DNA of 64,000 nt from Alternaria dauci (taxonomy: Eukaryota > Ascomycota > Dothideomycetes > Pleosporales > Pleosporaceae), in the NCBI RefSeq assembly GCF_042100115.1, contig NC_091272.1:2914001-2978000 (forward strand). Reading direction: 5' to 3'. Of this stretch, positions 33,638 to 44,981 are shown piece after piece; positions within the stretch are counted from its first letter, which is position 1; each line of letters starts with the position of its first letter. The notes beneath the pieces were generated by a model, which was not told the origin of the DNA, did no database searches, and saw nothing but the letters and a program-made list of their open reading frames with translations. Position numbers and translations under genes: made by a program.

Positions 33638-34307
33638 TTTGGCGGTGGATGTGGAGTGTGGGATGAAGCGTGCAAAGAGTGTAGGCTGGTCGGGGCTGGC
33701 GGGCGAGGGGTGGTAGACTGGAGCGGAAAGGAAGCGCTGGACTATAAGGGCGTGAGAGAGAATTTGGTGGGGTCGAAAATTGGGTGTGAAAGCGGGCTAA
33801 CCGCAAGCAGGAGAAGCCATGGGCTGGCCGTGCGCACAGGGCGGGTGGCGAGAAAGGCAAAGCAAGAGGTGGCTCTGCGACTAGGCCGGCCCGGGTGCTC
33901 GGCGGCCAAATGTTATGATGCGCGCGTGTGTCGCAAACCCCCCCGGCATGCCTTGCTCCTGTCGCCGGCACGCTGCACCACTCTCACACGACTTTCACCT
34001 CCACATCGCTCCGCTCACCTCAGCCTCTCCTTTCTGAGCCCGACCGGTCAATTGCACACGCCCTTGCTCATAGACGTCCGCCCTCCCTTCCTCGGCCGCT
34101 GCATCGCTCCCTTCTCCCTAATTTCCCTGGTCCGCGGCTTCCGGCCCTGTTCCGTCTTTGTCACCCCGTAGCTGACGCTGCCGTCCCGCCACGAGCAAGC
34201 CACTTCCTCCAGCATCGTCACCACCTACTCTGCGCTGCTACTTCTTCTCCTCACCTATTCGCCTCTGTAATCCATAGTTGCCTTTCCCAGGGCACCTCTG
34301 CCGCACC
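33638..34307. other. Divergent promoter between TCTP and SUR2
   Basis: Shared 670-bp upstream region. The SUR2 side is strongly C/T-rich (34000-34290), typical of fungal core promoters and leaders. No gene. Confidence 0.5.
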
Positions 34308-35675
34308 ATGGCGAGCGCAAACACAACATCCTACGACCTCCCGCCGCTCCCCGAATACAGCCTCGAGCCTCTCCAGCCGCTCACATCGTGGGCATCTGAT
34401 GCCTTCATACAAGCGGCATTGCCTGTTGTTGGCTACTGGGTCGTCTCTCTGATCTTCCACGCCATTGATGTGTACGACCTGTTCCCGCAATACCGGCTGC
34501 ATACGCCAGCTGAGGTCCTGAAGCGCAACCATGTTTCACGATACGAAGTTCTACGCGACGTCATACTCCAGCAACTCATCCAAATCATCGCCTCCTTCAG
34601 CCTGTCGTTATTCGATGAGGCGCCCACGACTGGCAAAGCTGACTACGATGTCGCTTGGTACGCGCAAAAGATCAGACTTGCACAACGCGCGGTCCCATAC
34701 GTTCTGTCTGCAGTAGGCATCAACCCAATTGTCCTGGCCTCCAAGGTTGCTACTTCGCAACCAATGCTCTCTTCCGTTCTCGTCGGAGGCAAATACCCCA
34801 CGCTGCTGCAGACAGCGACGGTTGCTGGAGAGCAGACTCTAGTTCCCGCTTTTGCTTCATGGGAGATGGCTGTCGCTAGCTTTGCGTACTGGTATGCCAT
34901 ACCCGCCATTCAGTTCAGTGCTGCTATTGTCATCATGGACGCGTGGGAGTACATGCTGCACCGTGCAATGCACTTGAACAAGTGGCTATATGGTAAGCCC
35001 TGACCAACATCGTGCTTACCTCGTTTTGTTTTGACATGAATAGTAACTTTCCACTCTCGCCACCACCGTCTTTACGTGCCATATGCCTACGGAGCTCTGT
35101 ACAACCACCCGATCGAAGGATTCGCGCTCGATACCCTGGGCGCTGGCTTGAGCTACCTGCTTACCGGCCTGACAATGCGCCAGTCCATGTGGTTCTTCAC
35201 GGGCTCTACCATCAAAACGGTCCTCGATCACGGTGGTTACGCTTTCCCCTACGACCCTATCCACTGGATCTTCCCCAACAATGCCGCTTACCACGATATT
35301 CACCACCAAAGCTGGGGTATCAAGACCAACTTCTCGCAACCCTTTTTCGTCTACCTTGACCGACTTGGTGGAACAATGTACAAAGGCGATGTGGCCGCCA
35401 AGTACGAGCGTGCTCGTCTTACGGCGCAGCAGAAGGTCGACCAAGAGAAAGAGAACGAAGCTACTGCAGTGCCTGTACCAAGCGCTACAGCCTCCAGTCT
35501 GTCACAAGATGAAGGCGTGGTACCACAAGGCGCAGCCACGCCTCGCATTTCACGAAAGAAGGCCACCAGCATCTCATCGACGGCTGGCACAAACTTCAAA
35601 GACCTAACAAACAAGGTCAATCAAAATTTGCAGGGCAGGAGAGCCAACGTTCTAGGGCTAGAAAGCTCGCATTGA
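34308..35675 (+). CDS. SUR2: Sphingolipid C4-hydroxylase
   Basis: Exons 34308-34992 and 35044-35675 (51-bp intron) give 438 aa. It has the membrane di-iron histidine boxes of the fatty acid hydroxylase superfamily: HRAMH near residue 218, HSRHH at 232-236, and HDIHH at 312-316, with further His in NHP and LDHGGYAF. Several hydrophobic helices precede and separate them. Sur2 acts in the ER, hydroxylating dihydrosphingosine to phytosphingosine. The C-terminal 100 residues after the last His box are polar and Ser-rich, longer than in yeast. The start was taken at the first ATG in good context (CACCATGG). Confidence 0.92.
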
Positions 35676-36391
35676 CGGTACTCATCTTCTTCTGCGTAAA
35701 ACCACATCACAAGGTTACAGTAATGTATAGTTCTCTGGTGTATAACTTCCGGATCGCTTTCATGCGTCCGTTGCATTGTATTACTTTCTTGCATGTTCTG
35801 ATAGCTTCATGTTAACCCCTGGTCGTTCTCGAGATACGGCCTGTTATTCTGTCATCATTCGTTTATGGACTGTACGATTCTGGGACGGCGTTTTCTGGAC
35901 GGTTTGGATCGCATTGAATTTGAGTTGGTCAATTACAATACTAGGTTGTTTATTGCCTACAATCTAGTCTACGCGCGCTTTCAAGTATGTGGATGTCTCA
36001 CATCATCATGTTTCACTTAGTTGATCTTAGCTGACACATTCGCATCTGTCTCACCAGCATTATCTTCCATTCAAGCATCCCGTGGATGCCGACACAGGTA
36101 CATGGTGGGTTTGGTTCTATTCAGATCTTCCATCTAGCAAGACCCTTACTCCTCAATCCGCTCCATGATATATACACCGAAAACTTTCACAGACTATACT
36201 CACGTGTACCCGTAATATGCTCATATCATTCGTCAAGGGTGAACTCACAGTGTTTCACTGCAATGATCCTCTTAGTATTTCTAATCTCGTCTGTCTTCTT
36301 CCATACTCGCTACAGATCCATCACGACAATCTTTACTACAACTTACCCATAATACATCACAGCCTATAAAGATAAGTTACACCCATTTACG
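35676..36391. other. Intergenic between SUR2 and the 567-aa gene
   Basis: AT-richer sequence than average. A few short chance frames are present. No supported gene or RNA. Confidence 0.45.
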
Positions 36392-38095
36392 ATGTTTTCG
36401 TTTCTGCACAAGATGGAGACTCGCCGTCTTCATAACAGCGATATGAAAAGGCTTGTCCGAATCCTCAGAAGAGTGCCCGCTCCTACAGAAGAGGGCTACA
36501 AGCGCAAGCAGATGCATTACCGCGAACATACCAAAGCAGCCATCCGACGTCTTCCCAGTCGGCTGCGCTGCTCACGGCTCTCCTTTGGTTCTACAAACCT
36601 GTGCTCCATACACAATGGCCTAAATCAAAACTTGATCAATGACATGTGGAGTTGGATACGCCACGAATTCGATGGCGCCCTTGGAAAGTTTTTCTATCCA
36701 CTCATCATGTCTGACCGCCTTCTAACAGCCAACCAGAAGTACCAAATCCGCCAACTAGAACCAGTGCCGCAAATGTGGCAATCCGATTTCAACGTGGAAG
36801 CCTCTGCTCCACCGAATCATGAGCCAATTCGCTGTGGATCTAGATGGCACTATCAACGTAATAATTGCCCAGCCTGTATGATGGCGCGCATAGGCTCCAA
36901 CGATAATGTTCTTTTTGCATTGTTCGTGGGAATGCTTGGCCGTTTCAATACCAAGACACTCACCACGATGGACGCCCTCCGCAGCGTTGCCGGTTGGGAC
37001 AGCATAAAGAGCAAGCGTCTTAGATTTATGCGTTACTGGGTCCAGAAAACAATGGGGTATCCTGAATTGCTTAGAGCGAGCGATCTAGGCATAGAGCTTA
37101 AACGACTTCGCGTTCAGTGGAAGCAGGAGCAACATCGTCAGCTTCATTCACATTCGCGAAAAAGGACGCAGAAAACAAGCAATCCCACATCGGGTCCACG
37201 ATCTTCGAATGCGATTGAGGGTGTTCAGAGGCCCCCTGTTGGTCGTTCTGCAGCCAGCAGTGCAAGCTTGCAACGATCTGAACAGAGAGCCACTCCGGAA
37301 CTGTTCGATCCGAAACTTGGTCCCAATCCCCGACCCCCAGATGTAAAGAGTCAATCGCCACTAAAAGCTCTGGGTTTCCGGTTAGAAATGCCTAGCATGC
37401 GAAGGCGGACGTATACGATCCCTGAAGACCAACAAGACATTCACCCGGCTTTGAGAGAGCAGCCTCCGTCTATACTTGTCCGCGCGCCCACAGACGCTTC
37501 AGAGCAGCCCAAAAGACCGAGCAGCTCAGTTGAATCATTCCAAACCCTCAGGCCTGAGGACAGCATGAGTGTCGTTAATCCTTGCCCGGCCCTGATCCCT
37601 CCATCCCTCAACTTCAATCGTAGACCTCTACAGACTTCACAATCTATGAAAAACGATCTGAGCTCAGCTGCCGTCATCAACCCAGCTCCTTCAACAATCT
37701 CTCGTGCCTCGGCCAAAACACATGCCCCATCTGCTGCAACGACGCATACAATCGCCTCTTACTACGGCGGTCCATCGGCTCGTGCCGACTACGTAGATCC
37801 CCTTGACAACCCAATCTACAATCACATCGAAACGCAGGAGGAGCGCTTAGAAAAGTACCGTAGACTCTTAGACACACACCCCGATTCTGACCCTTTTGCC
37901 GAGTACGAAGATGACGCTGTGACGCTTCCAACGCCCAAACGACAGTCGATCTACTCTGCGTTCGGAGACGATGCGTTCGATGATGGCCGTTTTGATACAA
38001 TTGATGAGGAGCTCGCGGCAGATGAGATTGAGAATTGGGAAAAAGAGGAGCCTGATGAAGAAGATGAGGTATTCGACGAAAAGAAATACGGGTAG
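36392..38095 (+). CDS. Unrecognised single-exon protein, 567 aa
   Basis: An uninterrupted frame from an ATG at 36392. Residues 1-240 are rich in basic and aromatic residues and probably folded, with a Cys cluster near 148-162 (CGSRWHYQRNNCPACMM) that could bind zinc. Residues 245-500 are Ser/Pro-rich and disordered. The C-terminus is very acidic (EIENWEKEEPDEEDEVFDEK). I recognise no family. The length and codon regularity argue that it is real. It is probably lineage-restricted. Nuclear or signalling roles would be guesses. Confidence 0.7.
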   Translation: MFSFLHKMETRRLHNSDMKRLVRILRRVPAPTEEGYKRKQMHYREHTKAAIRRLPSRLRCSRLSFGSTNLCSIHNGLNQNLINDMWSWIRHEFDGALGKFFYPLIMSDRLLTANQKYQIRQLEPVPQMWQSDFNVEASAPPNHEPIRCGSRWHYQRNNCPACMMARIGSNDNVLFALFVGMLGRFNTKTLTTMDALRSVAGWDSIKSKRLRFMRYWVQKTMGYPELLRASDLGIELKRLRVQWKQEQHRQLHSHSRKRTQKTSNPTSGPRSSNAIEGVQRPPVGRSAASSASLQRSEQRATPELFDPKLGPNPRPPDVKSQSPLKALGFRLEMPSMRRRTYTIPEDQQDIHPALREQPPSILVRAPTDASEQPKRPSSSVESFQTLRPEDSMSVVNPCPALIPPSLNFNRRPLQTSQSMKNDLSSAAVINPAPSTISRASAKTHAPSAATTHTIASYYGGPSARADYVDPLDNPIYNHIETQEERLEKYRRLLDTHPDSDPFAEYEDDAVTLPTPKRQSIYSAFGDDAFDDGRFDTIDEELAADEIENWEKEEPDEEDEVFDEKKYG

Positions 38096-38213
38096 AGACG
38101 TGAGGCTGGGATGAGAAATACGATTCAACTGTGCGCTCTAATCATGCGTGTTAGGCAATAGACAGCAGTATCTTCATCAATACAACTGACTCTATTGGAC
38201 TTTATCTTGTGGA

Positions 38214-39953
38214 TTATACAGGGATATCTCCGCCGAACCCAATCGGCCGTCGGACCGGACCTTGCTTCTTGTAGGGCACAATGGCCATGGCTTTGTAGGT
38301 TTTACCCATGCCATTCGGTCCTCTGTCCACCAGTCGCTTCCAGCCTGTTTCGAGGCGTCTTCGTATATCCTCATCCTTCGCTGCCCTGAGTAAACGATCG
38401 GCGCGCTCTTTGATTCCCATTGTCGACAAAAAGAAGGACTGTTCAACGGGCCCATGAACCTCAACTCCAGGAGATGCATCCAAGGCTGCATCTGCAAGAG
38501 CGAGAAAGTCCACATCAGCTGAGAGGTCCACCAGACCTGGTGACGCAAAAGGGGAGACAGTGGTATGTGAGCGAATACCCCTGAGAGTGTTCGCTGGGAT
38601 GGTATCCAAAGGGCCGTAATCCAGGATCAAGGCTGCGCCTGACGGCTGCGTCTTCACAAAGCTTTCCTCTTCGACAGCACTTTTGCCTGAAGGGTTTTGA
38701 GATGCTGAGACGCTGCGAGACTTTGCATTGTCACCACCTATCCGTACCGCAAAGTCGGATACGTAAGCTAAAGATTCAGGCGAAATCTCAATGATTGCAT
38801 CTGGTGTTTTCTCCAGTTTCTTGTAACGATCAGATAGTTTCGGCAAGTACAGAGAGTGTGGCGTTGGTGTCTTCGAAACGGTCAGTTCGAAGTCCAGTTT
38901 CTCATCTTCTTTATTGGCAGACGAAGATTTAGTTGCACTCAGGTTGGAATACGGCGAGGTCGGTGACACCACCAGCTCATGCCAGGTGTTCTTGGGTGTC
39001 GTTACTCCATGCTTGGGTTTTATGGGACCAGTTGGTGTGATGATGGTTGATGAGGCAGGCACTGAAGATTGTGCAACGTTCTGGAAGACATGAATCGGGA
39101 GTGCGTCGAAGAACTCGTGAGCAAGGATGAAAGGGGCTGCAGTATGCTCTACAAATGTTGTTAATCCCATGTCAACCAGGCGAATTGTGTTCAAAGCGTA
39201 CCTTTTGGTACAAGCCGTATGTCTTCGCACCACTCAATTCTGCAGTCTGGTATATGTTTGCATTGTGCAGTCAGTCCAATGCTGCTTTTCTTCAGGTCCT
39301 CGGTGCCGGAAAGCAACTTTGCTTGTTGTTTCTGCAGGTAAGGCGACGCTTCGACAAGATAAATGGCTTCAATGCTCCTAGTAAAAGCTTTGAAGCTCGA
39401 AATAGTCTGTCATTCTGTCAATAATCCCTATATTCTCTTTTCTTACGAAAATATTTACCCTCAGAACATCGTCCATTAACGTTCCTCGACCTGGGCCAAC
39501 CTCAATAATCTGCACCTTTTCTTTCTTTCCTTGGGCCAGCCATTCCGCATATAGCCATATACCAATGAGCTCGCCAAATACTTGACTAATCTCTGGCGAT
39601 GTCACAAAGTCACCCTTTGTACCAAATTGATCCTGTCCGCTCGACGTCTGTCTCGTGTAATAACCGCCTTCAGGGTGAGTGAGGCACTGTCGCATATACG
39701 CCGCTACGGAGATTGGACCCGTCGTCTGGAACCAACATTAGAACTGCCCTTGTAGTGAATGACGGGCTCCTACCGTGATAGCTTCAGCCAGCGTCTTCGC
39801 AAGCGGCGTAGACCATTGCCGTTCCGAATCAGTTCTTGTAGAAGTGGAGAGCCATCGCGGGGTGCATTTCGCTGTTCGGCTGGAAATCGCTCGTGGCCCC
39901 GAACTACCGTACCTTGTCGCCGTCTGTAGTAGGTTCAGAGATCTCGTCCTCAT
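38214..39953 (-). CDS. MidA/NDUFAF7-type protein arginine methyltransferase
   Basis: Exons 39953-39774, 39725-39459, 39406-39202 and 39148-38214 give 528 aa. The N-terminus ([16 protein letters not shown], Arg/Ser-rich, no acidic residues for 40 positions) looks like a mitochondrial presequence. Family motifs are [24 protein letters not shown], the SAM-binding [34 protein letters not shown], and [20 protein letters not shown]7 methylates an Arg of a complex I subunit during assembly in the matrix. The acceptor of exon 3 (GAATGACAG) was chosen over a nearer CTAG because only it restores the conserved segment. About 120 residues of low-complexity Ser/Thr-rich insert break the second half, which is unusually long. 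Confidence 0.87.
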
Positions 39954-40061
39954 GTCGATATGCGTTACCGAAGTTCCATGACGTCGGCGCGTTCGGAACT
40001 ACAAAAAGTTTAGATCGGAACGCCAATATGAACGAAGCTATGACCATCATTTAAAGCTCCC

Positions 40062-40067
40062 CACGTG
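40062..40067. promoter_or_regulatory. CACGTG E-box in divergent promoter
   Basis: CACGTG core between the divergent NDUFAF7-like and CDK11-like genes. A 6-bp palindrome occurs often by chance, so support is weak. Confidence 0.2.
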
Positions 40068-40227
40068 CTACCCGTCGATCCAACGCGATCTGCATCAGAG
40101 TACACCAGACAACTCATTTATAAACTGAACGCGAGGATTCTGGACCTGTACAACCCTTCGTCAGCGACCAAACGTCCCAAAGTCGAAGGAACGAGAGTTG
40201 TCGAGTAAAAGAGAAAGAGAAAGAGCC

Positions 40228-41577
40228 ATGGCATCACGGTGGGCGAATGAAGAAGCAGACAAGGCCGAGGAGGCGCGTCGAAAGAAGGAAAAAGAAGAGA
40301 AGAAGCGCCTGAAACTCCAGAAACAGCAAGAGGCGGAGGCAGCATCACAAGCAGCGCAAGAGGCAGAGTCCAGACCCGCAAAGCGACGAAGATTATCAAC
40401 AGACAACGATGATGAGCACACCCCGAAGCCAAAAGAAGAACAAGCTGAGAGGAAGCTCTTGCAATTCGAAGGCGGAATTTGGGGTCCATGCCGACATGTC
40501 TCAAACTTTGAAACCCTCAACCAGATCGAAGAAGGCTCATACGGCTGGGTATCAAGAGCGCGCGACATTGCCACTGGCTCAGTAGTCGCCCACAAGAAAG
40601 TCAAAATGGACTATAATCAAGACGGCTTCCCAATCACCGCGTTACGAGAGATCTCGATCCTGCAACGCTGCAAACACACCAATATCGTCGATCTCCTAGA
40701 GGTTCTATCGGGTGACGACCCACAAGAATGTGTTCTGGTCATGGAATTTCTCGAGCATGACCTCAAGACGCTACAAGAAGATATGAGTGAGCCATTTATG
40801 GCGAGCGAAGTCAAGACGCTCCTACGGCAACTGGTTTCCGGGGTTGGGTTTCTGCACGACAACTTCATTATGCATCGGGATCTAAAAACATCAAACATAC
40901 TACTCAACAACCGCGGTCAGCTCAAACTCGCTGATTTTGGCATGGCACGATATGTCCCGCCTGCGAATGCGCCTCTTACACAGCTGGTCGTCACACTGTG
41001 GTACCGTGCGCCAGAGCTCTTGTTAGGTACGAGAGATTACGGGACCGAAGTCGACATGTGGAGCGTAGGCTGTATATTCGGCGAGTTACTTGCAAAAGAA
41101 CCGCTATTGCAGGGTAAGAACGAGGTCGACGAGCTTTCCCTCATCTTCTCGCTCTGCGGCCTCCCCTCTGAAAAGACCTGGCCACAGTTCTACCGTCTGC
41201 CCAACTCCAAGTCGCTGAAACTACCACGCGACCATCGCAACGCCCCGGGCTTTAACAGGGCAAAGTTCCCCTTCCTAACAGCATCCGGCATCGAACTCCT
41301 GTCTTCGCTGCTCTCCCTGAACCCCGACCACAGGCCCACAGCACGAGAAGTCTTGGAACATCCCTACTTCAAAGAGCAACCAAAACCAAAACCCACCGAA
41401 ATGTTTCCCACGTTTCCAAGTAAGGCAGGACAGGAAAGGAGGAGGAAGAAGAGTCCAAATGCACCGAAGAGGGGAGAGGCGCCAGGGGGAATACAGGGCA
41501 GTCTAGACTTTAGTAGCATCTTCAAAGGGCGAGAGGAGGAAGAGAAGGGAGCTGGGTTTCAGCTCAAGATGACTTGA
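40228..41577 (+). CDS. CDK11/PITSLRE-type cyclin-dependent kinase
   Basis: Single exon, 449 aa, from the ATG at 40228. An N-terminal Lys/Glu-rich coiled stretch (residues 5-60) is followed by a nuclear-localisation-like PAKRRR. The kinase domain spans about 97-400: glycine loop IEEGSYGWV, AHKKVKM with the ATP lysine, PITALRE (the PSTAIRE-helix variant that marks CDK10/11), HRDLKTSN, DFGMAR, and APELLLG. All catalytic residues are present. In animals CDK11 works with L-type cyclins on transcription and splicing (SF3B1); the RNPS1-like gene next door is also linked to splicing. The C-terminal tail is basic. CDK10 is an alternative name. Confidence 0.88.
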   Translation: MASRWANEEADKAEEARRKKEKEEKKRLKLQKQQEAEAASQAAQEAESRPAKRRRLSTDNDDEHTPKPKEEQAERKLLQFEGGIWGPCRHVSNFETLNQIEEGSYGWVSRARDIATGSVVAHKKVKMDYNQDGFPITALREISILQRCKHTNIVDLLEVLSGDDPQECVLVMEFLEHDLKTLQEDMSEPFMASEVKTLLRQLVSGVGFLHDNFIMHRDLKTSNILLNNRGQLKLADFGMARYVPPANAPLTQLVVTLWYRAPELLLGTRDYGTEVDMWSVGCIFGELLAKEPLLQGKNEVDELSLIFSLCGLPSEKTWPQFYRLPNSKSLKLPRDHRNAPGFNRAKFPFLTASGIELLSSLLSLNPDHRPTAREVLEHPYFKEQPKPKPTEMFPTFPSKAGQERRRKKSPNAPKRGEAPGGIQGSLDFSSIFKGREEEEKGAGFQLKMT

Positions 41578-41772
41578 TGAATCAAAAGACGAAGCAAAGT
41601 GTGAACAAGTGGGCAGACATTTTCAATACGGTGAACATGAACTCAGTCCGGTTAGGGAAACGGGCCTTCGATTATTGTTTGCCGATATCCTGGCCAAAAG
41701 AATATTCTCCTACGTGACCATACAGATAGCACCAGACTTTCCCCACAGATAGCAGCCAAGGGTTCGCGTCTC

Positions 41773-42921
41773 TCATCTGCGGTCTCGACTCCGACTACGG
41801 TCGCTGCCATAGGAGCTGTAACTGGGACTTCTCCTTCCCCCGCCTCCACCGCCACGGCCTATTCTCCTCGGGGGACTATCCCGCCTGCCGTAGCCTCCTC
41901 CCCCGCTTCGTCTTGGTGGTGTTCTGGATAGAGACCGACTGTAAGAGGACCGCGACATGCTTCGCCGTGGTGATCGGCTGCGAGATCGAGTGTATGGCCG
42001 GGGTCGTCCTCCATAGCCCCCTTGTCCACCACGACCACCTCCACCTCTTCCCCGACTCCAGTGTCCTCGACCGGGTGACATGCGGCGTGGTGGGGAGCGA
42101 TAACGCGATGGTCCGTCCATAGGTCGTGGTCTGTATGCGCCAGGCGGACCTCCACCTCTGGGCCCTCTTCCACCGCGTCCATAACCACCATCGTAGTCCT
42201 CGCGCGGTGGTGGGCCTCTACGCGCCGGCGGAGGTGTCTGTGAGAAGCGACGTCGAGGAAGGACAATTGAAACTTGAATCTTCGCTCCGTCTAGTTGCGC
42301 GTCGTGCATCTTCGCAATCGCACGTTCGGCATCGTCGATTTCTTCATAGAGGATATAGGCTATTCCGCGATTGATGTTGACTGTTTCACGATTAGTCCCG
42401 CGTCTGTGAAGAGAACGGAGGAAACATACAGGTCGGATTCATGGGCATCCTGAGGTCTTTAATGGTGCCGTACTTGCCAAATATCTCACGCACATGGTCC
42501 TCTTTGACATTCCTGGTCAAGGCTTCTACTACGATCTGCTGGGCCATGAGCAAGTTTCTGGTACAGGAAGGCTGAACCAGAAGCAAACTACAAAAGTTGG
42601 GCTTAATAAAGTAAAGTTGCTTACCTTTGCGCTTCTAGGTGCTGGCAACGCATCTCTTGGTGTCGGGCTACGGGTATAGCTCCTTCCTCTTGAACGCGAC
42701 CTGCTGTCCGGTGTGTAGCTTCTCCGCCCATTGCGCCTTGGTGACGGTGATCTAGGTGACCGCGACCGACTGACTGAACGGGAACGTGTGCGCGACCGCG
42801 GGGTTACTGAGCGTCGCGGTGAGACTGAATGCGCCGAACGCGTGAGTGATCTCGTACGCGACCTGTCGCGAGAAGGGCTGCGCGTGCGTGAGCGTGCGGG
42901 AGACGGAGAACGAGACGGCAT
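41773..42921 (-). CDS. RNPS1-like SR-rich RNA-binding protein
   Basis: Exons 42921-42625, 42535-42430 and 42380-41773 give 336 aa. The first 98 residues are an Arg/Ser dipeptide-rich domain. A single RRM spans about 100-178: IVVEALTRNVKEDHVREIFG, then INRGIAYILYEEIDDAERAI. The C-terminus is Gly/Arg-rich with RGG-like and RS repeats. This order (RS, RRM, RS/P) matches RNPS1, a splicing activator and ASAP/PSAP complex member peripheral to the exon junction complex. It could be a related SR protein. Intron 1 ends in CAGCAG, a NAGNAG acceptor that could add one Gln (see findings). Coding sequence is extremely biased, so many long chance frames occur on other frames here. Confidence 0.85.
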
Positions 42922-43858
42922 GCTTTGGATTGTGGCGCAACTAGAGTCGTGGTTAAGATCTTGTTTCTATGCTCGTTAATGTGCATTCATCGGTTAGATT
43001 TGGTGTTGTTCTGTCCAGAACGCCAAACGCGACGTAACTTTTGGGTAGTTAGCTGTAAGCTTCTGGACGCTCGTCTTGGCACTGTCACGTGACGAGCGGA
43101 AGAAGTCCTGGAACGGCAGCGCAACAACAACAGAGATAGCCAGCACAGTGAACGTGAGATGACGTTGTTGAAGAAAAAAGGGCCGAACTTGGAGATGAAA
43201 CCAAAATGCAGTGTGAACACCCGGATGTTGCGTAGCCCTCAGTAACTATCGTATCAACCCCCCGCGGGGCTCGATGTTACGTATCTGCAATCTCAGGTAA
43301 AGACTGCCCTTGAATAGGTCAAAAGGTAGCCTGCGTGTTAGACGTGTGAATGACTCTGCCTGTTTTGTTTGACGTCTGCTGCTGTTGGGCAGTTGGACCG
43401 ACTGTTGGATTGCCAACACTTCGACCCGCTATCCGTTGTCAACCCCAGAGACCGGCGGATACTACTAGGCGGGTATCGCGGTGGACATAGCTAAATGGGG
43501 CGCGCTCACTTCCCTTACGTCTAGGCATCAAGGGCAGTATCGACCCCCACGCGGCACACAGCTGCATAATGGCGCAGAAAAAACGCGTGACGAGTCGTCA
43601 GATTTGGAAGCTCAGAGGTTTGCATGTAGAAATTGGAGGAGTGAATGGCGTCTGTGAGATTTGATCGCGAGAGGCGGGGTCAAAACAGCCCCACTATCAA
43701 ATCGCAACTTTAGCCCAACAACGCAGCCTTGAACACTCTCACCGCATTTACCTTCTTCCTCTGCTTAGTCAAAAGTACCTGCATCCCTTCGCCGCACCCC
43801 TCTTCCACTTTCTCATCACTACAAGCTTCCACAGCACGCACATCAACCCCTCGTAAAC
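42922..43858. other. Divergent promoter between RNPS1-like and profilin genes
   Basis: Contains a TCACGTGA palindrome (43085-43092) and a C/T-rich stretch (43730-43850) next to the profilin start. No gene. Confidence 0.5.
43085..43092. promoter_or_regulatory. TCACGTGA E-box palindrome upstream of the RNPS1-like gene
   Basis: In context GTCACGTGAC, 164 bp upstream of the RNPS1-like start and about 770 bp from profilin. Same sequence as the RPS25 upstream copy. Confidence 0.35.
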
Positions 43859-44513
43859 ATGTCCTGGCAAGGTAAGCAACTCACGCCGCCAACTCGGAGA
43901 GGTGGTAGCTAACACTGGACACAGCATACGTTGACACCAGGTACGCTTGACCTCGCAGCGAGTAACCGTCCATATCTAATGCTCCCATCTAGCCTCGTCG
44001 GCACCGGCAACATCGACAAGGCCCTCATCTGCGACGTCGAGGGCGCAACTACCTGGGCCGCATCCCCCGACTTCTCGGTACGTCGTCCGATCAACACGCG
44101 CCAGACGCTGCGAGCGTCTCAGATGCGAGGCTCTGGCAGCGCATACACGATGCACTGATGCTGACGGGGTTTAGCTGTCCGCCGAGGAGAGGGCTGCCAT
44201 CGCCAGGTCCTTCGGCGACAAGTCAGAGCCCAAGAAGGCCATCTCGGAGGGTGTCAAGATCAATGGCGTCAAGTACATGACCATCGAGGCAGGCGATGAC
44301 TCGCTCAAGGCAAAGAAGGTACCGTACTAGACACAGTCCACCACAACATAGTGTGCAGAGTACTGACAACAACTCCAGGGCAAGGAGGGCATTGTCGCCT
44401 ACAAGACCGGCCAAGCCGTCATCATCGCCCACCACCCCGACACCATTCAGACTCCCAACGCCTTCAATTCAGTAGTCGAGCTCGGCGAGTACCTGAAGAA
44501 GCACAATATGTAA
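43859..44513 (+). CDS. PFY1: Profilin
   Basis: Five exons, 43859-43871, 43925-43940, 43993-44077, 44175-44318 and 44379-44513, give 130 aa. It starts MSWQAYVDTSLVGTGNIDKA, the canonical profilin opening with the poly-proline-binding Trp and Tyr. The rest follows the family: DVEGATTWAASPDFSLS, EGVKINGVKYMTIEAGDDS, GIVAYKTGQAVIIAHH, and SVVELGEYLKK. Profilin binds actin monomers and formins in the cytoplasm. Exons of 13 and 16 nt make the gene easy to miss automatically. Confidence 0.96.
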
Positions 44514-44981
44514 AGCACCTTCGATTCGAGACTGTTTGTACTTTAGGGATATTTGCATAACCAGTTGAGGAGCGATGGACGGCATCATGGGTGACTGCTC
44601 ATGGATATAGATATGATTGACGATGGACGAAATAGCGACATTGAAGGACCCTCTTCGATACAATGACAAACTCAACCCCTAAGACCAGACCCCCTTTTTT
44701 TTGTCCAACTTCTCAGACTAACGCTGTGCTTCACCCCGCTAATCAGGTCGGTCTCGTGTCAAGCTTCGAGTCGTCATCACCAACAGGACGCATGGGCTAT
44801 AGGTTTCCGCATGTGTATTCTTTCTTGCGAAATCGAATCAAAGTTCGAAAAAAAAAAGTTATGAACCTTAGCGAATCATCATGATAAGGGTAGCCATGGC
44901 TAAGTCGGCAACTGCAGTGTGGAAAGGGAGGGACTGCACCAAAAGGTAAGGGCAACTCCCCCCCTAAAATGGAACAGAAAT
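44514..44981. other. Intergenic between convergent genes
   Basis: 3' flanks of profilin and the HeLo-pseudokinase gene, with a T8 run near 44695 and an A10 run near 44845. No gene. Confidence 0.5.

Noticed and set aside
41859..42266. 135-codon minus-strand frame within the RNPS1-like third exon
   Set aside because: A frame-shifted shadow of the RGG/RS-rich coding sequence.
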